Below are positions 36,792 through 45,184 of a stretch of 64,000 bases of DNA, piece after piece (position 1 is the stretch's first letter; each line of letters begins with the position of its first letter). This stretch comes from Aeromicrobium sp. Root236 (GTDB lineage Bacteria; Actinomycetota; Actinomycetes; Propionibacteriales; Nocardioidaceae), in assembly GCF_001428805.1 (NCBI RefSeq), contig NZ_LMIS01000001.1, positions 3,107,075 to 3,171,074 of the forward strand, read 5' to 3'. Made by a program: the position numbers and the translations under genes. A model generated the notes under the pieces. The model made no database searches and was not told the origin of the DNA. It saw only the letters and a list, made by a program, of their open reading frames with translations.

Positions 36792-37736
36792 ATGCCAGGC
36801 AACAGCAAGCGCAGAGGCGCGATCAAGAAGACCGGCAAGGGCAACCCCACTGCCGGGTCAGGTGGCCGCCGCCGCCAGGGCCTCGAGGGCAAGGGCCCGA
36901 CCCCGCGCGCGGAGGACCGCCCCAACCACAAGCTCTACAAGATGAAGAACGCCGCGCAGAAGCGCGAGCAGGCGCGCCCCAAGCGCAAGCAGGGCGATGC
37001 CGCCGAGTGGGTCGCCGGGCGCAACTCCGTGCTCGAGCTGCTCAAGGCGACCGTGCCGGTGCACGCGCTCTACGTCGCCGAGGGCACCGACCGCGACGAG
37101 AAGGTCCGCGAGATCTTCAAGCTCGCCGCCGAGCAGCACGTCAGCCTGCTCGAGATCGGCCGCATCGAGCTCGACAAGCTCACCGGCGGTGCCGTGCATC
37201 AGGGCATCGCCGCGAAGCTCAACGCGTACGAGTACGCCAACCCGCAGGACCTGCTCGACCTCGCCGCGGAGCGTGACGAGCCGGCATTGATCGTGATGCT
37301 GGACGGCGTCACCGATCCCCGCAACCTCGGCGCGATCATCAGGTCCGCCTCGGGCTTCGGCGCGCACGGGGTCGTCATCCCCGAGCGCCGCGCCGCGCAG
37401 ATCACCGCTGCGGCGTGGAAGACCTCGGCCGGCGCCGCGGCTCGCGTGCCCGTGGCACGGGTCACAAACCTGACCCGCACGCTCAAGGACTTCCAGGAGT
37501 CGGGCTGCATGGTCATCGGCCTTGCCGCCGACGGCACGGTCGACATCGCACAGTCGCAGATGATCGACGGCCCGGTCGTCGTGGTCATCGGCAGCGAGGG
37601 CAAGGGCCTGTCCCGCCTCGTCGGCGAGACGTGCGACGAGATCGTCTCGATCCCGATGTCGACCGGACTCGAGAGCCTCAACGCGGGCGTCGCGGCCGGC
37701 ATCGCGCTCTACGCGATCGCCCAGGTCCGCGGCTGA
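36792..37736 (+). CDS. rlmB: 23S rRNA (guanosine-2'-O-)-methyltransferase RlmB
   Basis: This SPOUT-family enzyme methylates G2251 (E. coli numbering) of 23S rRNA with SAM. There is a basic, Lys-rich N-terminus (RRGAIKKTGKGN), the substrate-binding domain from about residue 70 (EWVAGRNSVLELL), and the catalytic knotted domain with NLGAIIRSASGFGAHGVVIP, IGSEGKGLSRLV and IPMSTGLESLNAGVAAGIAL. Length is 314 residues. It forms an operon with cysS. Confidence 0.94.
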   Translation: MPGNSKRRGAIKKTGKGNPTAGSGGRRRQGLEGKGPTPRAEDRPNHKLYKMKNAAQKREQARPKRKQGDAAEWVAGRNSVLELLKATVPVHALYVAEGTDRDEKVREIFKLAAEQHVSLLEIGRIELDKLTGGAVHQGIAAKLNAYEYANPQDLLDLAAERDEPALIVMLDGVTDPRNLGAIIRSASGFGAHGVVIPERRAAQITAAAWKTSAGAAARVPVARVTNLTRTLKDFQESGCMVIGLAADGTVDIAQSQMIDGPVVVVIGSEGKGLSRLVGETCDEIVSIPMSTGLESLNAGVAAGIALYAIAQVRG

Positions 37737-37744
37737 CCTTCACC

Positions 37745-37835
37745 GGTGGTTGAGGAGCCCGAGGAACGAGGGCGTCTCGAAACCACCGGTGGTTTCGAGG
37801 CTCCGGCCGCGGACGGCCTTCGCACCTCAACCACC
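37745..37835. repeat. Two back-to-back GGTGGTTGAG...CTCGAAACCACC elements
   Basis: Unit A (37745-37787) and inverted unit B (37788-37835) abut, each ending in GGTGGTT/AACCACC. The reverse complement of unit B closely matches the element at 47231-47278. They occupy nearly all of the gap between convergent rlmB and the flavin reductase. Confidence 0.78.
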
Positions 37836-37843
37836 TGGTTGAT

Positions 37844-38332
37844 TCAGAACGCGTGGTGGGTGCCGAAGGTTCGCTGGTGGTACGACAGCGGAGCACCGGC
37901 TGACGGCACGGCGTCGATGACGCGGCCGAGCACGATCACGTGATCGCCCCCTGGGACGAGCGCCTCTACATCCGCGGCGACCCAGCCGTGGGCGTCGACG
38001 ATCCGCGGTGCACCGTGGTCCTCGAACCACGGCACGTCGGCGAAGCGGTCCGGAGTCGAGCCGGAGAACCGCAACGCGACCTGGTCCTGGTCGGCGGCCA
38101 GGATGTTGATGCCGAAGCGGGCGCCCTCGGCAAGCCGCGCGAGCAGCCGTGAACGTACGCCGAGCGAGACGAGCACCATGGGCGGGTTCATCGACAGCGA
38201 CATCACCCCGCTGACGGTCGTGCCGTGCGGCGCACCGCCGGCCGAGGTGGTGACCACGTTGAGGCCGGCAACGAGATTGCCCATCGTGGCCCGCAAGCCT
38301 TGTTCCAGCCGCACGTCACTCGTGACGGTCAT
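37844..38332 (-). CDS. Flavin reductase family protein
   Basis: This is predicted to reduce FMN or FAD with NAD(P)H to feed a two-component monooxygenase. The family signature is visible in VAGLNVVTTSAGGAPHGTTVSGVMSLSMNPPMVLVSL, with HVIVLGRV and a conserved LSYHQRTFG tail. Length is 162 residues, starting at ATG 38332. It is divergent from a sulfonate operon containing a flavin-dependent DszA/NtaA-type monooxygenase, so it is the most likely reductase partner. Confidence 0.9.
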   Translation of the reverse strand: MTVTSDVRLEQGLRATMGNLVAGLNVVTTSAGGAPHGTTVSGVMSLSMNPPMVLVSLGVRSRLLARLAEGARFGINILAADQDQVALRFSGSTPDRFADVPWFEDHGAPRIVDAHGWVAADVEALVPGGDHVIVLGRVIDAVPSAGAPLSYHQRTFGTHHAF

Positions 38333-38547
38333 TCGTCGGTCCTCTCCCGAGAGCATGTGGTTCCGAGTCTGGGCTCTCGGTCACCCGCCCTCGACCCGGC
38401 TCAGATCCTGAGACCCGACGTCGGATGCGGACGAGATGTGCTTCGCGCGCAGCGCGCGGGATAGCACAGATCTGACCCGTCGGATGGGACGGTCCAAGCC
38501 TCGAAACGGCTCCTGACCTGCGCTTTCGCGGCCCTAGCGTCATCGGC
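38333..38547. other. Divergent control region between flavin reductase and sulfonate operon
   Basis: No credible gene is seen on either strand. A GC-rich inverted repeat (CGCGCGCAGCGCGCG region near 38445-38460) and paired GACCCG/CGGGTC motifs are present. Together with the leader peptide downstream this is where sulfur-dependent regulators would be expected to act; no known riboswitch class was recognised. Confidence 0.4.
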
Positions 38548-38622
38548 ATGAACTCGATGACCCGGCTCGTCGCCCGCCTCGCGGTCGACCTCATGCGGAC
38601 CCACAGCGCGACCTGTCGCTGA
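38548..38622 (+). CDS. Leader peptide of the sulfonate operon (putative cysteine-sensing uORF)
   Basis: This 24-codon ORF ends VDLMRTHSATCR-stop, 50 bases before the TauD start. Actinobacterial sulfur-uptake operons are known to be preceded by short peptides with a similar [VDL..R..SA.CR] ending, annotated as putative leader peptides, and cysteine-responsive uORFs are described in mycobacteria. The single Cys codon immediately precedes the last sense codon, so ribosome stalling under Cys limitation could change expression of the genes below. Its length puts it below the size normally called by gene finders. Confidence 0.75.
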   Translation: MNSMTRLVARLAVDLMRTHSATCR

Positions 38623-38672
38623 CCAGCGCCTCGCCCGTCCCGTACGCCCGCACGTCCATCGAAGGAACCCGC

Positions 38673-39575
38673 ATGACCATCTCCGTACGCAAGCTCACCA
38701 GCCGCATCGGCGCCGAGATCACCGGCGTCGACCTATCCGCCCCGCTCGACGCCGAGACCGTCGCGGCGATCCGCCAGGCGCTCAACACCCACAAGGCCGT
38801 CGTGTTCGACGGCGCCGACCTCGACCAGCAGGGCCAGGAGCGCGTCGCCGGCTACTTCGGTGACCTCACCGCCGCGCACCCGACGGTGCCGCCTGCCGAG
38901 GGCAGCGCCGCGGTGCTCGCGGTCGACAGCACCCAGAGCAAGGCCAATCAGTGGCACACCGACGTCACGTTCGTGATCAACCCGCCGGCGATCTCGACGC
39001 TGCGCAGCATCACGGTGCCGCCGTACGGCGGGGAGACCCTGATCGCCGACGCGGCCGGCGCGTACCGTGACCTGCCGCCGGCGCTGCGCGAGCTCGCCGA
39101 CGGGCTCTGGGCAGTGCACTCGAACGACTACGACTACGCCGTGCCGCCCGAGACGCTGACGGAGCACCAGAAGGCGTACAACGACACGTTCACCTCGACG
39201 GTGTTCGAGACGGCGCACCCGGTGGTCCGCGTGCACCCGGAGACGGAGGAGCGCGGGCTGTTCATCGGCGGCTTCGTGCGCCGGCTCGTCGGGCTGTCCA
39301 ACACCGAGTCGCGCGACATCCTGCGCCTCCTGCAGGCGTACGTCACGCGGCCCGAGAACATCCTGCGCTGGTCGTGGTCGCCGGGCCAGCTGCTGATCTT
39401 CGACAACCGGATCACGCAGCACTACGCGATCGACAACTACGACGACCAGCCGCGGCGCCTCGAGCGCATCACGGTCGCCGGTGACGTGCCGGTGTCGATC
39501 AGCGGCACGCAGTCGTACGTCATCACGGGCGACTCGAGCCACTACTCCGCCGTCGCCGAGAGCCGGGCCGCATGA
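38673..39575 (+). CDS. TauD/TfdA-family 2-oxoglutarate dioxygenase
   Basis: This oxygenase uses 2-oxoglutarate and Fe(II) to hydroxylate a sulfonate or sulfate ester and release sulfite or sulfate. The N-terminus has RIGAEITGVDLSAPLD; iron ligands are His and Asp in QWHTDVTF and a distal His in ITQHYAIDNYDDQPRR, where the Arg binds 2-oxoglutarate. Length is 300 residues. It is the first gene of the sulfonate operon after the leader peptide, and its stop overlaps the ssuC start (ATGA). Taurine, alkyl sulfates and alkanesulfonates are all possible substrates. Confidence 0.9.
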   Translation: MTISVRKLTSRIGAEITGVDLSAPLDAETVAAIRQALNTHKAVVFDGADLDQQGQERVAGYFGDLTAAHPTVPPAEGSAAVLAVDSTQSKANQWHTDVTFVINPPAISTLRSITVPPYGGETLIADAAGAYRDLPPALRELADGLWAVHSNDYDYAVPPETLTEHQKAYNDTFTSTVFETAHPVVRVHPETEERGLFIGGFVRRLVGLSNTESRDILRLLQAYVTRPENILRWSWSPGQLLIFDNRITQHYAIDNYDDQPRRLERITVAGDVPVSISGTQSYVITGDSSHYSAVAESRAA

Positions 39576-40465
39576 GCACCGGCTTCGCGCCGGCCCGCGC
39601 ACGTACGCCCCGCCGTGAGGTCGCTGCGCCGCGCGAGCGGACGACCGAGACGTTCACGGCACCGGCCGGACGCGAGGGCAGCCGGCTCACCCGCCTGCGG
39701 CGCCGCGTGAGCTGGCCGCTCGGGATCTACACGACGCCCGTCGCGATCCTCGTGCTCTGGCAGGTCACCAGCGAGCTCGGCTGGCTGCCCGAGAAGATCG
39801 CTCCGGCTCCGACGGCGATCGTGCAGGCCGGTGTCGACCTGTGGAAGATCGGCGAGCTCGGCACCGACCTCACCACGTCGCTGCGACGCGTCGGGATCGG
39901 GCTGGCGATCGGCCTCACGATCGGCATCACGACCGGCATCATCGCCGGCCTGCTGCGATCGGGGGAGTACCTGTTCAACGGCGTCGTGCAGATCGTGCAC
40001 ACGATCCCGCTGCTCGCGGTGCTGCCGCTGATGATCGTCTGGTTCGGCATCGACGAGCTGACCAAGGTGCTGCTGATCTCGTTCGGCGCCGGGCTGCCGA
40101 TGTACCTCAACCTGTTCGCCGCGATCCGCGGTGTCGACCAGCGGCTGATCGAGATGGCGCGAGCGGCGGGGGTGGGACGAGCGCGGCTCATCACGCGGGT
40201 GCTGCTGCCCGGCGCGCTGCCGGGATTCCTCGTCGGCCTGCGGTTCTCGCTGGCGTACAGCGTCCTGGGTCTCGTCGCCGCGGAGACGGTCAACGCCAAC
40301 GCCGGCATTGGCTACCTCATCAACCGCGCGCAGACCTACCTGCGCACGGATCAGGTCTACCTGGGACTCGTGATCTACGCGGTCCTCGGCCTTCTGGCCG
40401 ATCAGTTCGTCCGCATTCTCGAGCGGGTGCTGCTCCAGTGGCGCCCGAGTTATGAGGCGCAATGA
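39572..40465 (+). CDS. ssuC: Sulfonate ABC transporter permease
   Basis: This is the membrane subunit of an SsuABC/TauABC-type importer. There are about six helices; the EAA loop that contacts the ATPase is visible as EMARAAGVGRARLITRVLLPGALPGF. The N-terminal ~50 residues are a basic, disordered cytoplasmic extension (RARTPRREVAAPRER). Length is 297 residues. ATGA overlaps at both ends show coupling to the dioxygenase and to ssuB. Confidence 0.9.
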   Translation: MSTGFAPARARTPRREVAAPRERTTETFTAPAGREGSRLTRLRRRVSWPLGIYTTPVAILVLWQVTSELGWLPEKIAPAPTAIVQAGVDLWKIGELGTDLTTSLRRVGIGLAIGLTIGITTGIIAGLLRSGEYLFNGVVQIVHTIPLLAVLPLMIVWFGIDELTKVLLISFGAGLPMYLNLFAAIRGVDQRLIEMARAAGVGRARLITRVLLPGALPGFLVGLRFSLAYSVLGLVAAETVNANAGIGYLINRAQTYLRTDQVYLGLVIYAVLGLLADQFVRILERVLLQWRPSYEAQ

Positions 40466-41175
40466 GCACCAGGACCACCGCGTCCGTCGACGTACGCAAG
40501 GTCGGCCGGCGCTTCGGCGACCGGGTCGTCCTCGACGACCTGAGCCTGACGATCGGCGAGTCCGAGTTCGTCGTGCTGCTGGGCCCGTCCGGGTGCGGCA
40601 AGAGCACGCTGCTCCGGCTGCTGGGCGGTCTCGACCGGCCCGACGCCGGCACGGTCAGCGTGCCCAAGGCCCGGGCGATCGTGTTCCAGAACGACCGACT
40701 GCTGCCGTGGCAGCGCGTGCTGCGCAACGTCACGATCGGCCTGTACGAGGCCGGCGCCGACGAGCGGGCCCTCGCAGTCCTCGACGAGGTCGGGCTCAAG
40801 GACCGGGCCCGCGCCTGGCCCAAGACGCTGTCAGGCGGAGAGGCGCAGCGGGTCTCGCTGGCTCGCGCACTGGTCGCCGACCCCGACCTGGTGCTGCTCG
40901 ACGAGCCGTTCGCCGCGCTCGACGCGATCACCCGGCTGCGCATGCACGACCTCGTGCGCGAGCTGCGTCACCGGCACAACGCCGCGATGCTGCTCGTCAC
41001 GCATGACGTCGACGAGGCCATCGCGCTCGCCGACCGGATCCTCGTGATGAGCGACGGCCGGATCGGCAGCTCGTACGACGTCCGGCTCGACGAGGACGAG
41101 CGCGACGTCGGCACCGCACGCGAGGACCTCCGGGCCTCGCTGCTGGGCGACCTCGGCCTCGCCGCCGTCCACTGA
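40462..41175 (+). CDS. ssuB: Sulfonate ABC transporter ATP-binding protein
   Basis: This is the ATPase of the importer. Walker A is GPSGCGKST, the Q-loop is IVFQNDRLLPWQ (the typical SsuB/TauB RLLPW), the signature is LSGGEAQRVSLAR, Walker B is LVLLDEPFAALD and the H-loop is VTHDVDEA. Length is 237 residues. It overlaps ssuC by four bases. Confidence 0.93.
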   Translation: MSTRTTASVDVRKVGRRFGDRVVLDDLSLTIGESEFVVLLGPSGCGKSTLLRLLGGLDRPDAGTVSVPKARAIVFQNDRLLPWQRVLRNVTIGLYEAGADERALAVLDEVGLKDRARAWPKTLSGGEAQRVSLARALVADPDLVLLDEPFAALDAITRLRMHDLVRELRHRHNAAMLLVTHDVDEAIALADRILVMSDGRIGSSYDVRLDEDERDVGTAREDLRASLLGDLGLAAVH

Positions 41176-41219
41176 TCCACCCACCTCCCTTCCGCAAAAC
41201 CCCCTCAAGGAGCTCCACC

Positions 41220-42230
41220 ATGAACCGCACCCTGCCCAAGATCGCCGCCGCCCTCGGTGCGCTCGCGCTTGCGAGCACGCTGACCGCGTGCGGTGGGGCC
41301 GCCGACTCGTCGACCGCCAAGAAGGTCAACCCCGAGTGGAAGAAGTACACGTTCACGATCGGCCAGCAGAGCGACGGCATCGTCGAGCTCGCCGACGAGT
41401 CGGGCGCGTTCGACTCTGCGTCGTACAAGATCAAGTTCGCCAAGTTCGACTACGGACCACCGCTGGTGCAGGCCGCCGCGTCGGGTGACATCGACCTCGG
41501 CAGTGTCGGCGCGGTGCCGCCCATCACGGGTGCGGCCAAGACGCTGGGGTTCCGGATCATCGCGATCCAGACGCCGACGGACCCCAACCGCGCGCTGGAG
41601 AACATCATCGTGCCGAAGGGTTCGCCCATCAAGACGCTCGCCGACCTCAAGGGCAAGCGCATCGCGATCCCGCAGGGCAGCTCGGCACACGGCCTGGCGC
41701 TCAACGCGATCCAGAGCGTCGGCCTGACGCCCAAGGACGTGAAGTTCGTCTTCCTGCCGCCGGCCGACGGGCAGACCGCGTTCGCGTCGGGCAAGGTCGA
41801 CGCGTGGGCGATCTGGGACCCGCAGTCGTCGCTCGCGGTCTCGCAGGGTGCGCGGGTCATCGCCAAGGGCGTGCCGCCGCTCGACTACGGCAGCCAGTTC
41901 TACGTCGGCTCCAAGAAGACGCTCGACGACCCGGTCAAGCGCAAGGCGCTCGCTGATGTGCTGAAGCGGCTCGCCAAGGCGTACGCCTATGCGCACAAGA
42001 ACCCCGACAAGCACGTCGAGGCGCTGGTCAAGGAGACCGGGCTCGACCCCAAGGTCATCAAGAGCAACATCGCGGCGTGGAGCTTCACGATCAGCGCGGT
42101 GACCCCGGCGCAGGCCAAGGGTGAGCAGAAGCTGGCCGACAACTTCTACGACGCCGGTGAGATCACGTCGAAGGTCGACGTGAACAAGGTCATCGACAAC
42201 GTCCTGCCCGCCGGGTTCGGTGTCTCATGA
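41220..42230 (+). CDS. ssuA: Sulfonate ABC transporter substrate-binding lipoprotein
   Basis: This is the extracellular binding component. A lipobox signal (LGALALASTLTACGG, Cys24) anchors it to the membrane. The periplasmic-binding fold of the SsuA/NrtA/TauA family is recognised from IVELADESGAFDSASYKIKFAKFDYGPPLVQAAASGDIDLGSVG, ENIIVPKGSPIKTLADLKGKRIAIPQGSSAHGL and AWAIWDPQSSLAV. Length is 336 residues. It follows a 44-base gap and overlaps the monooxygenase start by four bases. Confidence 0.92.
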   Translation: MNRTLPKIAAALGALALASTLTACGGAADSSTAKKVNPEWKKYTFTIGQQSDGIVELADESGAFDSASYKIKFAKFDYGPPLVQAAASGDIDLGSVGAVPPITGAAKTLGFRIIAIQTPTDPNRALENIIVPKGSPIKTLADLKGKRIAIPQGSSAHGLALNAIQSVGLTPKDVKFVFLPPADGQTAFASGKVDAWAIWDPQSSLAVSQGARVIAKGVPPLDYGSQFYVGSKKTLDDPVKRKALADVLKRLAKAYAYAHKNPDKHVEALVKETGLDPKVIKSNIAAWSFTISAVTPAQAKGEQKLADNFYDAGEITSKVDVNKVIDNVLPAGFGVS

Positions 42231-43567
42231 GCGCGCGTCAGCTGCACCTCAACGCGTTCCTCATGGAGGCCGGCCACCACGAGGCGGCCTGGCGGCTGCC
42301 GGAGAGCAACGTGGACGCGGACTTCGACCTGCAGCACTGGGTACGCCTGGCGAAGCTCGCGGAGGACGCGAAGTTCGACTCGCTGTTCCTCGCTGACGGT
42401 CCCGCGCTGCAGGGCTCGGGGGAGTTCCGTCCTCCGGGACAGCTCGAGCCACTGACGCTGCTGACCGCGTTGGCGGGCGCGACGAGCCGGATCGGGCTCA
42501 TCGCGACGGTCTCCACGACGTACAACTCGCCCTACAACCTCGCGCGTCGGTTGGCTTCGGTCGACCACGTCAGCGGCGGTCGAGCTGGCTGGAACATCGT
42601 GACCTCCGCGACCCAGCGCGAGGCCGACAACTTCGGCCTCGACTTCACCCTGGGTCACGGGGCGCGGTACGAGAGGGCGGCGGAGTTCCTCGACGTCGCG
42701 CTCAAGCTCTGGGACAGCTGGGAGGAGGAGGCGCGCGTCGGCGACAAGGCGGCCGGCCGGTTCGCCGATCCCTCGCGGATCCACCCGATCAAGCACCACG
42801 GGCAGTACTTCCGCGTGGAGGGTGCCTTGAACGTACGGCGTCCCCCTCAGGGCTACCCGCTGCTGGTGCAGGCCGGGTCGTCCGACGACGGGAAGCAGTT
42901 CGCCGCGGCGTACGCGGAGGCGATCTTCACGGCGCACCAGACGATCGAGCGGGCGCAGGACTTCTACGCCGACATCAAGGACCGGGCCCGCAGGATCGGC
43001 CGTGATCCTGACGGGATCAAGGTGCTTCCGGGGATCGTGCCGGTCATCGGCTCGACCGAGGCGGAGGCCCAGCAGCTCGCGCAGCAGCTGGACGACCTGC
43101 GGGTCCCCGAGTACGGCCTGCTGCAGCTGTCGACGATCCTCGAGGTGCCGGCCGAGTCGTTGGCGCTCGACGAACGGCTGCCGCGGTCGGTGGTCGACCG
43201 GCCGACGGTTGAGGGCTTCCAGAGTCGCGCCGACCTGATCGTCGAGCTCGCGACGCGGGAGGACCTCACGGTCCGCCAGGTGCTGTCGAAGCTCGGCAGT
43301 GGTCGCGGTCACCACACCGTCGCCGGGACGCCCGAGCAGGTTGCCGACACGATCACGACGTGGTTCGAGAACGGTGCGGCGGACGGGTTCAACGTCATGG
43401 GCCCGGCGTTGCCGTCAGGCCTCGAGGCGTTCATCGAGCACGTGCTGCCGATCCTGCGCTCACGCGGGCTGTTCCGCGAGGACTACACAGGCAGCACGCT
43501 GCGGGAGCACTACGGCCTCGAGAAGCCCGCCAACCAGTTCCACGCCCGGGAGCTGGCCGGGGTCTGA
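42227..43567 (+). CDS. LLM-class flavin monooxygenase (DszA/NtaA/SnaA family)
   Basis: This FMNH2-dependent monooxygenase probably opens or desulfonates an organosulfur compound. Its 446-residue TIM-barrel matches the NtaA/SnaA/DszA group: AWRLPESNVDADFDLQHWVRLAKLAEDAKFDSLFLAD, SRIGLIATVSTTYNSPYNLARRLASVDHVSGGRAGWNIVTSA, and the C-terminal VAGTPEQVADTITTWFENGAADGFNVM. The ATG overlaps the ssuA stop. It requires reduced flavin, which the divergent flavin reductase could supply. Confidence 0.9.
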   Translation: MSARQLHLNAFLMEAGHHEAAWRLPESNVDADFDLQHWVRLAKLAEDAKFDSLFLADGPALQGSGEFRPPGQLEPLTLLTALAGATSRIGLIATVSTTYNSPYNLARRLASVDHVSGGRAGWNIVTSATQREADNFGLDFTLGHGARYERAAEFLDVALKLWDSWEEEARVGDKAAGRFADPSRIHPIKHHGQYFRVEGALNVRRPPQGYPLLVQAGSSDDGKQFAAAYAEAIFTAHQTIERAQDFYADIKDRARRIGRDPDGIKVLPGIVPVIGSTEAEAQQLAQQLDDLRVPEYGLLQLSTILEVPAESLALDERLPRSVVDRPTVEGFQSRADLIVELATREDLTVRQVLSKLGSGRGHHTVAGTPEQVADTITTWFENGAADGFNVMGPALPSGLEAFIEHVLPILRSRGLFREDYTGSTLREHYGLEKPANQFHARELAGV

Positions 43568-43689
43568 CGGAGCGCGCCGCGACGCGCCGAGATTTGGCCT
43601 CGGATCCACCTCGGGTCCAGGCTCCGTGGTGGTTCACCCGCCACATCGCGGTCGCCTCAGTCGTATCGTGGCCGTCGGGGGTGGTCGCG

Positions 43690-43821
43690 ATGGACAAGGT
43701 GCGCAGGCGAGGGCTGGTCGCGATGGTGGCGCTGGCCCTCGCCGGGGCGGTCCTGCTGGGCCTCGCCTTGTGGGTCACGGTGTGGTTGTTCACCGACGTC
43801 CTGGTGATCAAAGGTGCGTGA
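43690..43821 (+). CDS. Small single-TM peptide
   Basis: This 43-residue ORF begins MDKVRRRGLVAMVALALAGAV and contains one hydrophobic helix flanked by a basic N-terminus, ending WLFTDVLVIKGA. It sits between the monooxygenase gene and a strong hairpin and may be a genuine small membrane protein. The evidence is only its composition and start context; it could be noncoding. Confidence 0.4.
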   Translation: MDKVRRRGLVAMVALALAGAVLLGLALWVTVWLFTDVLVIKGA

Positions 43822-43829
43822 CGGGTCCG

Positions 43830-43892
43830 CGAGATTCGGATGCAGTTGCACCACGAAGTGAGCCTTCGTGGTGCACCGGAATCCACATCTCG
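43830..43892. terminator. Long hairpin with perfect 12-bp inner stem (convergent terminator)
   Basis: TGCACCACGAAG (43847-43858) pairs perfectly with CTTCGTGGTGCA (43864-43875) around TGAGC. Outer CGAGAT/ATCTCG arms at 43830 and 43892 extend the structure. It lies between convergent transcripts. A related CGCCGAGATTTGG sequence occurs near 43584, so it may also be a repeat family member. Confidence 0.7.
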
Positions 43893-43897
43893 GCGAC

Positions 43898-45184
43898 TCA
43901 GCCCAGGACTTGGTCGAGGTAGTCGTTGGTGAAGGTGCGGTGCGGGTCGAGCTCGTCCCGTACGCCGACGAAGTCGCCGAACCGGGCGTAGCGCTCGGCG
44001 AAGTACGAGGCGTCGAGCGTGTGGAGCTTGCCCCAGTGCGGGCGGCCCTCGTGCGCCGTGAAGATGTCCTGGGCGGCGGCGAAGTACGCCTGGTAGTCGC
44101 TGCGCCAGTACTGGTGCACCGCGACGTAGCAGTTGTCGCGCTCGTGGCCGGTCGAGAGCCACACGTCGTCGGCGGCGGTGAAACGTACCTCGATGGGGAA
44201 CGAGATGTTCTCGTGTCCGGCGCCGAACCACGCCTTGAGCTCGGCGAGCACCAACGGCAGCGCCTCTCGCGGCATCGCGAACTCGGACTCCCGGAAGCGT
44301 ACGGTCCGCGACGACACGAACACGTTGAACGAGTCGTCGACGTACTCCCTGGCACTGAGCACCGAGGCGGCGACGGAGTTGACCCGCGGGATCCACGAAC
44401 GCTTGCGGGCGACGACGCGGTTGAGCCCCTCGAACACCGTGTTGCTCAGGAACTCGTCGTCGAGCCAGTGCCTGAACCGGCCGACGGGTCGGCGCTCGGT
44501 GCCCTCGGCCACGCGGTTGTTGCGCTTGGTCAGCGCCTTCTCGGTGTGCGGGAACCAATAGAACTCGAAGTGGTCGTTGTCGTCGACGAGCGCGTCGACC
44601 TGGTCGAGCACGTCCGGCAGCGCCATCGGCTCCTCGCGGGCGTGCAGCAGGAACGCGGGCACGCACTGCAGCGTCACCTCGGTCACGATGCCCAGCGCGC
44701 CGAGCGTGACCCGGGCGGCGCCGAACCACGGGTGACTCTCGTCGATCTCGAGCACGTCACCGTCGGCGGTCACGAGCTGCACGGCGACGACCGCGGCCGA
44801 GATGCCGAACAGCTTGCCACCCGTGCCGTGGGTGCCGGTCGAGACGGCGCCGGCGACGGACTGTGGGTCGACGTCGCCGAGGTTGGGCAGCGCGAGTCCG
44901 CGTGCCTTGAGCTGCGGGTTGAGGTCGTGCAGCGAGATGCCGGCCTGCACGCGCACGCGGCTCGTCGCCGAGTCGTGCGCGACGATGCGGTTCATCCGGT
45001 CGAGCCGCAGGAGCACGCCGTCGGTGGCGGCGATCGGCGTGAACGAGTGGCTGGCGCCGACGGCCTTGACCTTGAGGCCGCCGGCCTCGCGGACGATCCG
45101 CTGGACGTCGGCGGTCGAGGCGGGGTGCTCGACCCGTACGGGATGCGTCTCAACGCTGCGACTCCAGTTGGTCCAGGTCGTCAT
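43898..45184 (-). CDS. FAD-linked sugar-1,4-lactone oxidase (D-arabinono-1,4-lactone oxidase type)
   Basis: This is a flavoprotein of the VAO/ALO group that oxidises an aldonolactone or alditol. The FAD-binding PCMH domain is seen in VEHPASTADVQRIVREAGG, VGASHSFTPIAATDGVLL and VAGAVSTGTHGTGG (usual flavin-linked region), and the C-terminal ALO domain in SFPIEVRFTAADDVWLS and HWGKLHTLD. ATG 45184 is chosen over longer in-frame starts. It overlaps the following gene's stop (ATGA). This pair commonly occurs together in Actinobacteria. No signal peptide. Confidence 0.88.
   Translation of the reverse strand: MTTWTNWSRSVETHPVRVEHPASTADVQRIVREAGGLKVKAVGASHSFTPIAATDGVLLRLDRMNRIVAHDSATSRVRVQAGISLHDLNPQLKARGLALPNLGDVDPQSVAGAVSTGTHGTGGKLFGISAAVVAVQLVTADGDVLEIDESHPWFGAARVTLGALGIVTEVTLQCVPAFLLHAREEPMALPDVLDQVDALVDDNDHFEFYWFPHTEKALTKRNNRVAEGTERRPVGRFRHWLDDEFLSNTVFEGLNRVVARKRSWIPRVNSVAASVLSAREYVDDSFNVFVSSRTVRFRESEFAMPREALPLVLAELKAWFGAGHENISFPIEVRFTAADDVWLSTGHERDNCYVAVHQYWRSDYQAYFAAAQDIFTAHEGRPHWGKLHTLDASYFAERYARFGDFVGVRDELDPHRTFTNDYLDQVLG

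Noticed and set aside
38333..38547. SAM- or cobalamin-type riboswitch in front of the flavin reductase
   Set aside because: I saw a GC-rich hairpin but none of the conserved core sequences of known classes, so no riboswitch was called.
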